Shown in pieces: positions 7,234 through 14,785 of a stretch of DNA of 17,842 nt. Positions within the stretch are counted from its first letter, which is position 1. Each line of letters opens with the position of its first letter. The stretch is from assembly GCA_937871985.1 (NCBI GenBank), contig CALMPB010000187.1, positions 1-17,842 of the forward strand, read 5' to 3'. The notes below the pieces were generated by a model that was not told the DNA's origin, searched no databases, and saw nothing but the letters and a program-made list of their open reading frames with translations. The translations under genes and the position numbers were made by a program. The stretch is from an uncultured Burkholderiaceae bacterium. GTDB taxonomy: Bacteria > Pseudomonadota > Gammaproteobacteria > Burkholderiales > Burkholderiaceae.

Positions 7234-8340
7234 CTAGATGATTTCCAGATCGGCGCGCAAGGCGCCGGCGCTTTTCAGCGTCTGCAAAATGGAAAGCAGG
7301 TCTTGGGGCGTTGCGCCCAGGGCATTCAAGGCCTTGACCACGTCGGCCAGATTGGCGCTGGTCGTTACCCGTTTGACCGTGCCCTGGTCCGAGCGCATTT
7401 CGATCTGCGTGTTCTGCGTCACCACGGTCTGGCCCTGGGTAAACGGCGTGTCGGGCTGGCTGACCTGCTGCTGGTTGTTGATGACCACCGACAGATTGCC
7501 GTAAGCCACCGCGGCCTCTTCGATCCTGACCGTGCGGTTCATGACCACCGAACCGGTGCGGGCATTGATGATGACCTTGGCGGTGGCCGGAGGCAGCTTG
7601 ACCTCCACGTTTTCGACGCGGGACAGGAAGGCGGCCTGGTCGGCCGGATCGAGCGGGCCGCGCAACTGAATGACGCGTCCGTCCAGCGCCATGGCGGTAT
7701 TGCCGCCCAGGGCCCGGTTCAGCGCCACCACGACATTCTGGGTCACGCTGAAATCGGTGGTGTTCATTTCCAGGTTGATCATGCCGTCGCGCGCATAGGT
7801 CGTCGGCACATTGCGCTCGACGATGGCGCCGTTGGAAATGATGCCGCCGTTCAGTTGGTTGACCTGCACGCTGGAGCCGCCCGACTGCGCCCCCGCGCCG
7901 CCGACCAGCAGATTGCCCTGCGCCATGGCATAGACCTGGCCATTGGCGCCCTTGAGCGGCGTCATGAGCAAGGTGCCGCCGCGCAGGCTCTTGGCATTGC
8001 CCATGGACGACACTACGACGTCCAGAGTCTGGCCCGGGCGTGAAAAAGCCGGCAACCGCGCCGTAACCATGACGGCCGCCACGTTCTTGACCTGCATATT
8101 GGTGCCCTGGGGCACCGTCACCCCAAGCTGCGACAGCATATTGGTCAGGCTCTGCTGGGTGAACGGCGTCTGGCGCACCTGGTCGCCGCTGCCGTCCAGG
8201 CCCACCACCAGCCCGTAGCCCACCAGCTGGTTGGCGCGCACACCCTGTATGGAAGCCAGATCCTTGACTCGATCGGCCCACGCGCTGAAACACAGGACGA
8301 CGGCCAGCAGGCCCAAAGCGAAACGCAAAATCGTGGTCAA
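7234..8340 (-). CDS. flgI: Flagellar P-ring protein FlgI
   Basis: FlgI forms the periplasmic P ring around the distal rod in the peptidoglycan layer. The product is 368 residues, the normal family length. Residues 1-22 form a Sec signal peptide (Arg6, hydrophobic core, AWA before the predicted cut), so the mature protein starts [21 protein letters not shown], the FlgI hallmark. Other family segments are [17 protein letters not shown] and the conserved C-terminal [19 protein letters not shown]. The start codon is TTG at 8340; no ATG is available in frame, and GAGGA 8 bases upstream supports this start. It lies 11 bases after flgH. FlgA, encoded divergently, is its assembly chaperone. Confidence 0.97.
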   Translation of the reverse strand: MTTILRFALGLLAVVLCFSAWADRVKDLASIQGVRANQLVGYGLVVGLDGSGDQVRQTPFTQQSLTNMLSQLGVTVPQGTNMQVKNVAAVMVTARLPAFSRPGQTLDVVVSSMGNAKSLRGGTLLMTPLKGANGQVYAMAQGNLLVGGAGAQSGGSSVQVNQLNGGIISNGAIVERNVPTTYARDGMINLEMNTTDFSVTQNVVVALNRALGGNTAMALDGRVIQLRGPLDPADQAAFLSRVENVEVKLPPATAKVIINARTGSVVMNRTVRIEEAAVAYGNLSVVINNQQQVSQPDTPFTQGQTVVTQNTQIEMRSDQGTVKRVTTSANLADVVKALNALGATPQDLLSILQTLKSAGALRADLEII

Positions 8341-8348
8341 AACGACTA

Positions 8349-8353
8349 TCCTC
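8349..8353 (-). promoter_or_regulatory. Ribosome site deciding the TTG start of flgI
   Basis: GAGGA on the minus strand is 8 bases before TTG 8340 and overlaps the flgH stop codon. It is the only good ribosome site near the signal-peptide start, so flgI probably begins with TTG and is coupled to flgH. Confidence 0.6.
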
Positions 8354-9038
8354 AGAATGGAGCGATGTTCAGGAAAAACCGCTGCAGCCAGCCCATGGTC
8401 TGAACCTCGTCCATGGTGCCCTTGCTGCGGAACTCGATGCGGGCATCGGCCACCTGGGTCGACAGCACCGTGTTCGAGCCGGTGATCGAGCGCGGATCGA
8501 CCACGCCCGAAAAGCGTATGTATTCACTGCCGCGATTGATGGCGATTTGCTTGTCGCCGGCGATCTGCAAATTGCCGTTGCCCAGCACGCCCACCACCGT
8601 GGTCGTCAAGGTGCCCGAGAAGGTATTGGCCGCGCTGCTCGATCCTGTGCCCTTGGCGGAGTTGCCGCCCTTCGCGTCGATGTTCTGCTGCGAGCCCAGC
8701 CAGGCGGGCGCCACCGCGGGCATTCCGTCCAGGCCCAGCGAAGTGCTGCCGGTACGATCCGTCTGCGTGGCCACGTTCTTGGCCGCATTGGTCTTTTCCT
8801 GGATCACGATCGTGACGATATCGCCGACATTGCGCGGCCGCCGGTCCTCGAATAGCGGGTAGTTGCCATAGGCCGTAGGCTGGAAAATGGCGCCGTTGGC
8901 TTCCGGCGCCATGGCGGCATGCTCTGGCGGGCGCGCCGTCAGCGGCCCGGTCACCACCGGCTCGGGCGGAACCAGGGCGCAGCCCGAAAGCGCGGCCAGC
9001 GCCGCGCACGACAATCCAAGCAAAAAACGTTTAAGCAT
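8352..9038 (-). CDS. flgH: Flagellar L-ring lipoprotein FlgH
   Basis: FlgH forms the outer-membrane L ring, the outer half of the bushing around the rod. The 228-residue product has a lipoprotein signal peptide ([10 protein letters not shown]..., lipobox LSGC) with lipidated Cys20 and Ala at +2, fitting outer-membrane sorting. Family motifs include '[27 protein letters not shown]' (within ~63-90), where a GDIVTI-type strand is characteristic. Others are '[27 protein letters not shown]', '[13 protein letters not shown]' and the C-terminal [13 protein letters not shown]. The ATG at 9038 is 3 bases after flgG and lacks a clear ribosome site, so translational coupling to flgG is likely. Confidence 0.97.
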   Translation of the reverse strand: MLKRFLLGLSCAALAALSGCALVPPEPVVTGPLTARPPEHAAMAPEANGAIFQPTAYGNYPLFEDRRPRNVGDIVTIVIQEKTNAAKNVATQTDRTGSTSLGLDGMPAVAPAWLGSQQNIDAKGGNSAKGTGSSSAANTFSGTLTTTVVGVLGNGNLQIAGDKQIAINRGSEYIRFSGVVDPRSITGSNTVLSTQVADARIEFRSKGTMDEVQTMGWLQRFFLNIAPF

Positions 9039-9041
9039 GTT

Positions 9042-9827
9042 CTACAGTTGTGTCAGGCGGGCCAGCATCTGATCCGAGGTCGAAATCGCCTTGCTGTTCA
9101 TTTCGTAGGCGCGCTGGGTGGTGATCATGTTGACCAGCTCTTCCGCTACGTTCACGTTGGACGTTTCCACATAATTCTGCATGACCAGGCCGGCGCCATC
9201 GAGCCCGGGCTGGGCGAAGTTGGCCGGCCCCGAGGCGTCGGTTTCGATGTAGAGGTTTTCGCCGGCGCTTTGCAGTCCGGTGGGGTTGATGAAGGTGCTC
9301 AATTGCAGTTGGCCGATCTGCACGTTCGTGCCGGTCGCGCCCGGCTGGGTCACCGACACCGTGCCGTCGCGGGCGATGGTCACGGTCAGTGCATTGTCGG
9401 GAATATTGATGGGCGGCTGCACAGGGTAGCCGCCGGCCGTCACCAACTGGCCGTTCTGATCCACCTGCATGCTGCCGTCGCGCGTATAGGCGAACGTGCC
9501 GTCGGGCATCTCGACCTGCAGGAATCCGCGCCCCTGGATCGCCACGTCCAGCTGGTTGCCGGTTTCCTTGAGATTGCCCTGGGTGTGGATGCGCTCGGTC
9601 GCCACCGTGCGCACCCCCGTGCCCACCTGCAGGCCCGAAGGCAACTGGTTGGCGGCGCCCACCTGGGCGCCCGGCTGGCGTATGGTTTGATACATCAGGT
9701 CTTCGAACACCGCGCGCGAACGCTTGAAGCCCGACGTGTTGACGTTGGCCAGGTTATTGGAAATCACATCCATATTGGTCTGCTGCGACTCGAGACCGGT
9801 TTTGGCAATCCACAGAGAACGTATCAT
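9042..9827 (-). CDS. flgG: Flagellar distal rod protein FlgG
   Basis: FlgG builds the distal rod that passes through the P and L rings. The product is 261 residues, the usual length. It starts [20 protein letters not shown] and carries the family signature [17 protein letters not shown] near residues 22-38, followed by [15 protein letters not shown], which fits the FlgG-specific straight-rod insert. The C-terminus has [25 protein letters not shown], the paired helix. The ATG at 9827 has GAGGAA ~6 bases upstream. The 44-base gap after flgF contains a very stable GC hairpin, the only sizeable non-coding gap between flgE and flgJ. Confidence 0.97.
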   Translation of the reverse strand: MIRSLWIAKTGLESQQTNMDVISNNLANVNTSGFKRSRAVFEDLMYQTIRQPGAQVGAANQLPSGLQVGTGVRTVATERIHTQGNLKETGNQLDVAIQGRGFLQVEMPDGTFAYTRDGSMQVDQNGQLVTAGGYPVQPPINIPDNALTVTIARDGTVSVTQPGATGTNVQIGQLQLSTFINPTGLQSAGENLYIETDASGPANFAQPGLDGAGLVMQNYVETSNVNVAEELVNMITTQRAYEMNSKAISTSDQMLARLTQL

Positions 9828-9842
9828 CGTTATTCCTCGTCG

Positions 9843-9860
9843 GCGCGGGAAAGCCCGCGC
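9843..9860 (-). repeat. GC hairpin between flgF and flgG
   Basis: A 7-base all-GC perfect stem (9843-9849 and 9854-9860) with a 4-base loop ends about 16 bases upstream of the flgG start, just ahead of its GAGGAA ribosome site. No T run follows, so it is probably an RNA stability or processing element rather than a terminator. Confidence 0.5.
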
Positions 9861-9871
9861 TCAAATCGTTA

Positions 9872-10624
9872 TCAGCCGTTGCTCGACAAAATCGAGTTGG
9901 CCCGTTCGGCATTGGTGCTGGCGGTCTGGATGATCTGCATCTGCGCTTCGAATTGACGCGCATTGGCGATCATCCCCACCATGGTTTCGGCCGCGCCGAC
10001 ATTGCTCTTTTCCACAAAGCCCGAAACAATGTGCACATTCGGATCTTCCCGCACCGGGCCGGCATTGGGATCCTGCACGCGAAACAGGCCGTCGTCGCCG
10101 CGCGCCAGACTGGCGGCCGGCGGGTTGGAAAGTTTCAACTGGCCAATCACCTGGATATCGTTGGGCCTGTCGCCCGCGCCCAGCGCGGTGATCGTGCCGT
10201 CCGACGTAAACGTCACCGTACCCCGGTCGGGTATCTCGATAGGTGCGTTGTTGGCGGCCAGTATCGGCAGGCCTTGCTGCGTCACCAGTTGGCCCTGCGG
10301 ATTCACCGCCAGCTCGCCGGCGCGCGTCAGCGCCTCGCCGGTGGGGGTTTGCACGCTGAACCAGCCCTCGCCGGTAATCGCCACGTCCAGCGCATTGCCC
10401 GTCTGGGCCATGACGCCCTGCTCGAAATTGCTGCCCGGCGTGGAGGTCACCGTGCCGACCCGCGTCGGCAAGCCCTGCTCGGCGACGATGGGAACGGACC
10501 GGTAGTTGGCCAGCTCGGCGCGAAAGCCCGTGGTGCTGACGTTGGCCATGTTGTTGCTGAGCACGGCCTGCTGTTCCAGCACGCGGGCGGCGCCGCCCGC
10601 CGCGGTGTATACGATGCGATCCAT
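9872..10624 (-). CDS. flgF: Flagellar proximal rod protein FlgF
   Basis: FlgF is a rod subunit present in a few copies below FlgG. The 250-residue product begins MDRIVYTAAGGAARVLEQQ with the rod signature LSNNMANVSTTGFRAE at ~23-38. The C-terminal helix has the paired 'SNVGAAETMVGMIANARQFEAQM' pattern. The centre carries the FlgE/F/G shared segment 'ALDVAITGEGWFSVQTPTG' and 'YTRDG'-like equivalent 'ALTRAGELAVNPQGQLV'. It starts 10 bases after flgE, with only a weak ribosome site (GAGC). No cysteine is present. Confidence 0.96.
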   Translation of the reverse strand: MDRIVYTAAGGAARVLEQQAVLSNNMANVSTTGFRAELANYRSVPIVAEQGLPTRVGTVTSTPGSNFEQGVMAQTGNALDVAITGEGWFSVQTPTGEALTRAGELAVNPQGQLVTQQGLPILAANNAPIEIPDRGTVTFTSDGTITALGAGDRPNDIQVIGQLKLSNPPAASLARGDDGLFRVQDPNAGPVREDPNVHIVSGFVEKSNVGAAETMVGMIANARQFEAQMQIIQTASTNAERANSILSSNG

Positions 10625-10634
10625 GGCTCAGCGA

Positions 10635-12080
10635 TCAGCGCATGTTGATCAGGGACTGCACCACCTGATCCTGCGTCTTGATGGATTGGGCATTGGCCTG
10701 GTAGGTGCGCTGGGCGATGATCATATTGACCAGCTCCTGGCTGATGTCCACGTTGGACTCTTCGACCGACTGGCCCTTGATGGTGGCCAGGCTGTTGGTG
10801 CCCGGACGGCCCACGATGGGCTGGCCGGATGCCGAGGTTTCCACCCAGGCATTGCCGCCCGCCGCCTGCAGGCCCTGCAGGTTGTTGAAGTTGGCCAATG
10901 CCACATAGCCCACGGCCTTGGTCTGGCCATTGGTGTAGTTGGCCACGATGGCGCCGTCCGTGCCGATGGTCATGCCGGCGTACTCGCCGGTGGCGTAGCC
11001 GTTCTGCGTAAAGCTGGGCGAGAAATCGCCGCCGAATTGCGTGGAGCCGGCATAGCTCACGGTTATGTTCATGTCGGCGGCGGGGGAAGCCGCGCCGCCC
11101 AGGCCAGTGATCGTAAGCGTCGCCGTATCACCCGTTTTCAAGCGTCCTGCGCTGTCGAAGGTCAACTGGGTGGTGGACGGCGTGATGTTGTCCGTCTTGC
11201 CGTCCACCGTGTAGTAAATATCCCAGGTGCTGTCCGAGCTTGTCGCTTGACGCTTGACGAAATACTGCATGACGGAATGCGCATTGCCAAGCGAATCGTA
11301 AGCCGTGATTGGCAGCGAGTGCGTGTAGCTTTGGGGATCTGCCGGGCTGAACTGATGGCCGATATGAGCTTCCTCGTACGACACAGCGCTTACGCTCTCC
11401 AACGACGAGGTTGGCTGACCACTGGCATCCACCTCGAAGTTGCCGGACGCCGTCGTATAGGTTCCCGCGGGCGGCGCGGCAACCGCCGTGCCCGTGGCAT
11501 CGCACCACGAAATGCTTGTGCCATCGTCCCGATAATAGTAAGTAGCCGCTGCCGGCGCTGTAACAGCTATCTGCCCGAGCGTCTCAGGCACATCGGTTTC
11601 ATACACAAGATCCGCATTCGCGTCCAGATTCGCCCGGGTCGTGACGGAGCTCGTGGCCTTGGGCTCGATATTGCCGATGGGCACCATGATGGGGCTCAGG
11701 TCGTTGCCGGTTACGCCAAAGCCGGTCAAGCGATAGCCTTGGGCATTGACGAGGTAGCTGTCCTTGTCGGCCAGGAACTGGCCGTTGCGGGTGTACATGA
11801 CGTTGCCGCTGGTGTCCACCACGCGGAACAAACCATTCGCGCCGTCGATGGCCATGTCGAATTCATTGCCCGTGTTGCTGACCGTGCCGACCGTGAAGCG
11901 CTGGTTGACACCCGTAAGCTGCACACCCAGGCCGGCCTTGCTGGACGTGGCGTACACGTCGGCGAAAGTGGCCGTGGCCGACTTGAACCCGACCGTGCCC
12001 GAGTTGGCGATATTGTTGCCGATCACATCCAGTTGCTGCGAGGCGGCGTTCAAGCCGCTTAGACCCTGTCCAAAACCCAT
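10635..12080 (-). CDS. flgE: Flagellar hook protein FlgE, with an insertion carrying a cysteine
   Basis: FlgE polymerises into the ~120-subunit hook. The 481-residue product starts MGFGQGLSGLNAASQQLDVI and has the signature IGNNIANSGTVGFKSA at ~20-35. The C-terminus has NVDISQELVNMIIAQRTYQANAQ. 'GLFRVVDTSGNVMYTRNGQF' (83-102) and 'YTHSLPITAYDSLGNAH' (252-268) are typical core and D2 segments. It is ~80 residues longer than the enteric protein. The extra part seems to be at ~165-240, Ala/Thr/Ser-rich with a YYYRDDG segment and Cys193. I see no other cysteine in the rod, hook or junction proteins encoded here. This insertion uses noticeably more AT-ending codons than its flanks. GAGG lies 6 bases upstream of ATG 12080, preceded by a tandem octamer array. 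Confidence 0.96.
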   Translation of the reverse strand: MGFGQGLSGLNAASQQLDVIGNNIANSGTVGFKSATATFADVYATSSKAGLGVQLTGVNQRFTVGTVSNTGNEFDMAIDGANGLFRVVDTSGNVMYTRNGQFLADKDSYLVNAQGYRLTGFGVTGNDLSPIMVPIGNIEPKATSSVTTRANLDANADLVYETDVPETLGQIAVTAPAAATYYYRDDGTSISWCDATGTAVAAPPAGTYTTASGNFEVDASGQPTSSLESVSAVSYEEAHIGHQFSPADPQSYTHSLPITAYDSLGNAHSVMQYFVKRQATSSDSTWDIYYTVDGKTDNITPSTTQLTFDSAGRLKTGDTATLTITGLGGAASPAADMNITVSYAGSTQFGGDFSPSFTQNGYATGEYAGMTIGTDGAIVANYTNGQTKAVGYVALANFNNLQGLQAAGGNAWVETSASGQPIVGRPGTNSLATIKGQSVEESNVDISQELVNMIIAQRTYQANAQSIKTQDQVVQSLINMR

Positions 12081-12090
12081 GATGACCTCG

Positions 12091-12122
12091 TATTCGTTAG
12101 TTCGTTGATTCGTTTAAGCGTT
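12091..12122 (-). repeat. Four tandem 8-base units in the flgE leader
   Basis: On the minus strand the leader reads AACGCTTA, AACGAATC, AACGAACT, AACGAATA: four head-to-tail octamers sharing AACGAA. The units begin 10 bases after the flgD stop and end just before the flgE ribosome site. The tract has little self-complementarity, so it would leave the ribosome site open. The copies are too diverged for easy slippage. Confidence 0.6.
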
Positions 12123-12131
12123 GAAAGCCTG

Positions 12132-12830
12132 CTACATGATCTTGCGGATGTCGTACAGCGAATGCACGCCGGCCAGGCCCAGATCCATCTGCAACCCGCT
12201 GGAGGCGTACGACACGCTGGCCACCTTGCCGTAGGTCAGCGCCTGGGCGGAAACATCGCCGCCGTCGGCGTCGGTGGCCTTTACCTGCAAGGTGTAGGCG
12301 CCGGCGGCAGCCATCGAACCGGCATCGTCCTTGCCATCCCACGACAACTGCAGCACGCCCGCGGGCTGGCTGTCCAGATTGAAGGTGCGTATGACCTTGC
12401 CGGTGGCGTCCTGGATGGTCGCAACGACCTTGGCGGCCGGAGAAATGACATCCACGCCGAAAGGCGTGGACTCGGTGGTGATGACGCCATCGTTCGTCAC
12501 GCTGCCCAGCGACACCTTCTCGCCCGGGAACAACACGTCCTTGCCGATGAGATTGGCCGCCTGCATGGACTGGGACAAGTCCATCTGGCCCGACAGGGCC
12601 TGCAGCGTGGTGTTGAGCTGCGTAATGCCGTTCACGGTCTCCAACTGCGCCAACTGCGTGGTGACCTGGGCGTTGTCCATGGGGTTCAAAGGATCCTGGT
12701 TCTGCAATTGGGTGACCAGCAGGGTCATGAATTGATCCTGCGCCGCCGCGGTGCGCTGGGCCGCCGCCGCGGAGGCCTGGGCCAGTGCACCGGAGGTAGT
12801 GGTGCTGGTGTCGGTTGAGTTGACTGCCAC
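12132..12830 (-). CDS. flgD: Flagellar hook-capping (scaffold) protein FlgD
   Basis: FlgD sits at the tip of the growing hook, directs FlgE assembly and is then replaced by FlgK. With a GTG start at 12830 the product is 232 residues. The hallmark FMTLLVTQLQNQDPLNPMDN lies at ~34-53, followed by the TQLAQLETVNGI helix. The C-terminal half has the tudor/Ig-like FlgD domains, including 'LSWDGKDDAG' and 'GAYTLQVKATD'. GTG is chosen because GGAG lies 6 bases upstream. A TTG four codons earlier (12842) would bury that site inside the gene. It is preceded by a terminator-like hairpin after flgC and followed by the flgE leader. Confidence 0.96.
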   Translation of the reverse strand: MAVNSTDTSTTTSGALAQASAAAAQRTAAAQDQFMTLLVTQLQNQDPLNPMDNAQVTTQLAQLETVNGITQLNTTLQALSGQMDLSQSMQAANLIGKDVLFPGEKVSLGSVTNDGVITTESTPFGVDVISPAAKVVATIQDATGKVIRTFNLDSQPAGVLQLSWDGKDDAGSMAAAGAYTLQVKATDADGGDVSAQALTYGKVASVSYASSGLQMDLGLAGVHSLYDIRKIM

Positions 12831-12836
12831 GAAAGG

Positions 12837-12840
12837 CTCC
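12837..12840 (-). promoter_or_regulatory. Ribosome site deciding the GTG start of flgD
   Basis: GGAG lies 6 bases before GTG 12830. It immediately follows the T-rich tail of the terminator-like hairpin, so the leader of flgD is compact. Confidence 0.6.
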
Positions 12841-12848
12841 AAATTAAT

Positions 12849-12874
12849 AAAAAAAACACGGCTGAAACGCCGTG
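12849..12874 (-). terminator. Intrinsic terminator/attenuator between flgC and flgD
   Basis: On the minus strand, 10 bases after the flgC stop, CACGGC (12874-12869) and GCCGTG (12862-12857) form a perfect 6-base stem with a 6-base loop. Eight T follow directly (12856-12849). This is the standard layout of a Rho-independent terminator, placed inside what is otherwise a continuous flgB-J operon and facing the direction of transcription. The stem is short, so partial termination is more likely than a full stop. Confidence 0.7.
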
Positions 12875-12884
12875 ACGATGCCGA

Positions 12885-13301
12885 TTACTGCCCGATGGAC
12901 AAAGTGCGGGTCATCAGGCTCTTTGCCGTATTGATCACTTCCACGTTGGCCTGGTACGAGCGCGATGCGGAAATCATGTTCACGGTTTCCGCCACCATGT
13001 CCACATTCGGCATGGCCACATAACCGTCTGCATCCGCCAGGGGATTCTTGGGGTCGTACTGCAGCTTGGCGGGTGCATTGCTCTCTACCACGCCCGCCAC
13101 GCGCACGCCGCCCACCGCTTGCGAATAGGACTGGCCCGGCACGGGCGCCATCTGGAACACCACCTCGCGCGCCTTGTATGGCTGCCCGTCCGGCCCCACG
13201 ACGCTATTGGCGTTGGCCATATTGCTGGCCGTGACGTTCATGCGCTGGGATTGCGCCGCAAGCGCAGAACCCGCAATATCGAAAATAGTCATCGAAGACA
13301 T
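12885..13301 (-). CDS. flgC: Flagellar proximal rod protein FlgC
   Basis: FlgC is a proximal rod subunit. The 138-residue product is of normal length, starts [20 protein letters not shown] and carries the signature [14 protein letters not shown] (~23-36) and the FlgC-specific '[15 protein letters not shown]'. The C-terminal '[23 protein letters not shown]' helix pairs with the N-terminus. ATG 13301 has AGGA 5 bases upstream. A second ATG three codons in (13292) is a possible alternative. It lies 12 bases after flgB and ends just before the terminator-like hairpin, so flgBC would be the first segment of the operon. Confidence 0.97.
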   Translation of the reverse strand: MSSMTIFDIAGSALAAQSQRMNVTASNMANANSVVGPDGQPYKAREVVFQMAPVPGQSYSQAVGGVRVAGVVESNAPAKLQYDPKNPLADADGYVAMPNVDMVAETVNMISASRSYQANVEVINTAKSLMTRTLSIGQ

Positions 13302-13313
13302 GGCTTTCCTGGT

Positions 13314-13721
13314 TTATTGCTGCAATGCTGCAAGCATGGTTTTGATGCGCTGGGAAATAATGGTCAGGTCGGACTGGTAGCGCAGCGTGTTGTCGGCGAA
13401 CTGCACCCGCTCGACGTCCATGTCCACCGTATTGCCGTCCAGGCTGGGCTGCAAAGGCTGCCTGTACAGCAGCTCGGCCGAATCGCCGGACACTGCCGCG
13501 CCCGGTATATGCCGTGGCGAGGTAAGGGTCAATTTCGTATCCGCCAGGCGCATGCGTTCGGTCATCACGTCTTGCAGCGCCGACGAAAAATCGAAGTCGC
13601 GCGCCTTGTAGTTGGGCGTGTCCGCGTTGGCGATGTTCGCGGACAGCACTTCCTGGCGCTGCTGGCGCAGATTGATGGCGGTTTGAAAAAAACCCAGGTC
13701 TTCACCAATACGGTCTATCAT
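13314..13721 (-). CDS. flgB: Flagellar proximal rod protein FlgB
   Basis: FlgB is one of the innermost rod proteins. The 135-residue product begins MIDRIGEDLGFFQTAINLR and has the rod signature VLSANIANADTPNYKARD at ~25-42, with DFDFSSALQ following as in FlgB. The C-terminal segment 'VDMDVERVQFADNTLRYQSDLTIISQRIKTM' is typical. It is the first gene of the leftward rod-hook operon, starting at the divergent control region shared with flgA. The ribosome site is weak: AAGGAA lies ~14 bases upstream, too far to be ideal. Confidence 0.97.
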   Translation of the reverse strand: MIDRIGEDLGFFQTAINLRQQRQEVLSANIANADTPNYKARDFDFSSALQDVMTERMRLADTKLTLTSPRHIPGAAVSGDSAELLYRQPLQPSLDGNTVDMDVERVQFADNTLRYQSDLTIISQRIKTMLAALQQ

Positions 13722-13917
13722 GTGCGGTCTTGTATTCCTTGCTCGGCCGGCGCCCTGCCCTATGCCGATCCGAAAATCCGAAACTCAGCGGCCATGCGGC
13801 CACAATCAGGTACGAGACATAGTAAGGGCGCGCCTGCAAAGACAAACTACGAAATAAGCCGGCATTTCTCGGCCAATTCCCCCAATGCGTCCGCGGCGCC
13901 GGCTATAAAATGCTGGC
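13722..13917. promoter_or_regulatory. Divergent control region between flgB and flgA
   Basis: This 196-base gap must hold the leftward promoter for the rod-hook operon and the rightward one for flgA. I see no convincing sigma-54 site (TGGC, N7-8, TTGC with correct spacing) and no good leftward sigma-28 site. The most notable element is an imperfect palindrome at 13850-13871 centred between 13860 and 13861 (8 of 11 pairs), with AAATA and ATTT elements reminiscent of FlhDC half-sites but with a spacer that is too short. Leftward, TTGTCT with TACTAT/TATGTC might form a weak sigma-70-like promoter. In enterics this region is a class 2, FlhDC-activated promoter. That identity here is inference. 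Confidence 0.45.
13901..13909 (+). promoter_or_regulatory. TATAAA -10-like box immediately before flgA
   Basis: TATAAA at 13904-13909 matches five of six sigma-70 -10 bases and, read as GGCTATAA (13901-13908), six of eight sigma-28 -10 bases. No good -35 of either type is seen at the right distance. If used, transcription would begin within a few bases of the flgA ATG, giving a leaderless message. Confidence 0.25.
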
Positions 13918-14670
13918 ATGATCAAGATTTACGCTGCCTTGCTTGCCGCAGCCGCCCTGTTCGGAACACAGGCGGTCCATGCCGCCGTCGCCGAAACGCC
14001 CGCACTTGCGGCGCCGGCCGACGCTTCCGCCGCGGCCCGGGCTGCGGGCGGCGCTCAGCCCGCCTCGTACGAAGACCAGATACGCGCTTTCCTGCAAGAA
14101 CAGGCCTCGGCCTACACGGGAACGCCCCAGATCACCGTCGAACCTGTCGACACGGAAAAGCTGGCTCCCTGCCAGCAATCCGAAGTGTTCTTAAGGCCGG
14201 GCTCCAGGCTGAGTTCGCGCCTGACCGTCGGCCTGCGCTGCCTGGCTCCGCAGCCCTGGGTCACCTATGCACAGGCGAACCTCAGCATCGAAGGCAGCTA
14301 CTATGTATCGGCCCGCCCCCTGAAAGCGGGCGCCGTCATTACCCGGGACGACCTCAGCGAGCGTACCGGCGACCTGCTGCTCCTGCCGAACGGCGTACTG
14401 CGGGATGCCGATCAGTTGATCGGCAGCATTACCACCCAACGCATCAACGCGGGTTCGGCGATCAAGGCCAGGGCCTTGCGCAGCGCCGGCTCCATCCAGC
14501 GCGGACAAGCCGTGCGCCTTGAGGCTCGCGGCCCCGGTTTTGTCGCCACTAGCGAAGGCAAGGCCATGCAAGGCGGCGAGCCGGGCACGCAAATACAGGT
14601 GCGCGCCGGCTCGGGGCAAATGGTCACCGGCACCGTCCTGAATGCCCACACCGTACTGGTTTTGATGTAA
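13918..14670 (+). CDS. flgA: FlgA: periplasmic chaperone for P-ring assembly
   Basis: FlgA is a periplasmic protein needed for FlgI to polymerise into the P ring. The 250-residue product has a Sec signal peptide at 1-22 (MIKIYAALLAAAALFG, cut near AVHA). A lower-complexity Ala/Pro stretch follows, then an N-terminal domain (~45-125) with two cysteines, Cys82 and Cys104, likely to pair as in other FlgA proteins. The C-terminal SAF-type domain (~125-250) includes 'VSARPLKAGAVITRDDLSER', 'LIGSITTQRINAGSAIK' and 'GTVLNAHTVLVLM', the family ending. It is divergent from flgB and leads flgM and flgN. ATG 13918 has no recognisable ribosome site; a three-codon mini-frame (ATG at 13910) ends overlapping it. 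Confidence 0.95.
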   Translation: MIKIYAALLAAAALFGTQAVHAAVAETPALAAPADASAAARAAGGAQPASYEDQIRAFLQEQASAYTGTPQITVEPVDTEKLAPCQQSEVFLRPGSRLSSRLTVGLRCLAPQPWVTYAQANLSIEGSYYVSARPLKAGAVITRDDLSERTGDLLLLPNGVLRDADQLIGSITTQRINAGSAIKARALRSAGSIQRGQAVRLEARGPGFVATSEGKAMQGGEPGTQIQVRAGSGQMVTGTVLNAHTVLVLM

Positions 14671-14717
14671 TAAAATGCTTTATATGCTTCAAAGTGCGCC
14701 AAATCCGCTGTTTACGC

Positions 14718-14744
14718 TAAAGTTTCTGGGTTCCGCGTCGTTAC
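14718..14744 (+). promoter_or_regulatory. Sigma-28-like promoter for flgM
   Basis: TAAA (14718-14721), exactly 15 bases, then GTCGTTAC (14737-14744). This is a perfect -35 and ideal spacing, with five of eight -10 bases matching GCCGATAA. It lies in the 126-base gap between flgA and flgM. Autogenous sigma-28 expression of flgM is well known in enterics, which supports the weaker -10. Confidence 0.5.
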
Positions 14745-14785
14745 AACCACTATATCAACCGCCATACACTCGCGCGCCGTCGTCC

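Noticed and set aside
7220..8293. Extension of the flgJ reading frame upstream through flgI
   Set aside because: The frame is open by chance over flgI; FlgJ starts at ATG 7219 with AAGGA upstream and the extension overlaps FlgI, which is certain.
10506..12062. Plus-strand open frame of 518 codons antisense to flgE and flgF
   Set aside because: Shadow frame opposite two flagellar genes with no family resemblance.
12083..12119. Sigma-28-like match ahead of flgE (TAAA, 15 bases, ACGAATAC)
   Set aside because: Only four of eight -10 bases match and the TAAA arises from the octamer repeats; flgE is an early gene in known systems.
12831..12842. TTG 12842 as flgD start
   Set aside because: It would place the GGAG ribosome site inside the gene; GTG 12830 has correct spacing.
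13861..13880. Possible sigma-54 promoter (TTGGCC...TGCC) leftward of flgA
   Set aside because: GG to GC spacing is 9 instead of the required 10 and the flanking bases do not fit.
13746..13903. Inverted GGCGCCGGC copies (13746-13754 and 13895-13903) flanking the flgA/flgB gap
   Set aside because: Short GC words containing a self-palindrome are expected often in this base composition; not enough to call a site.
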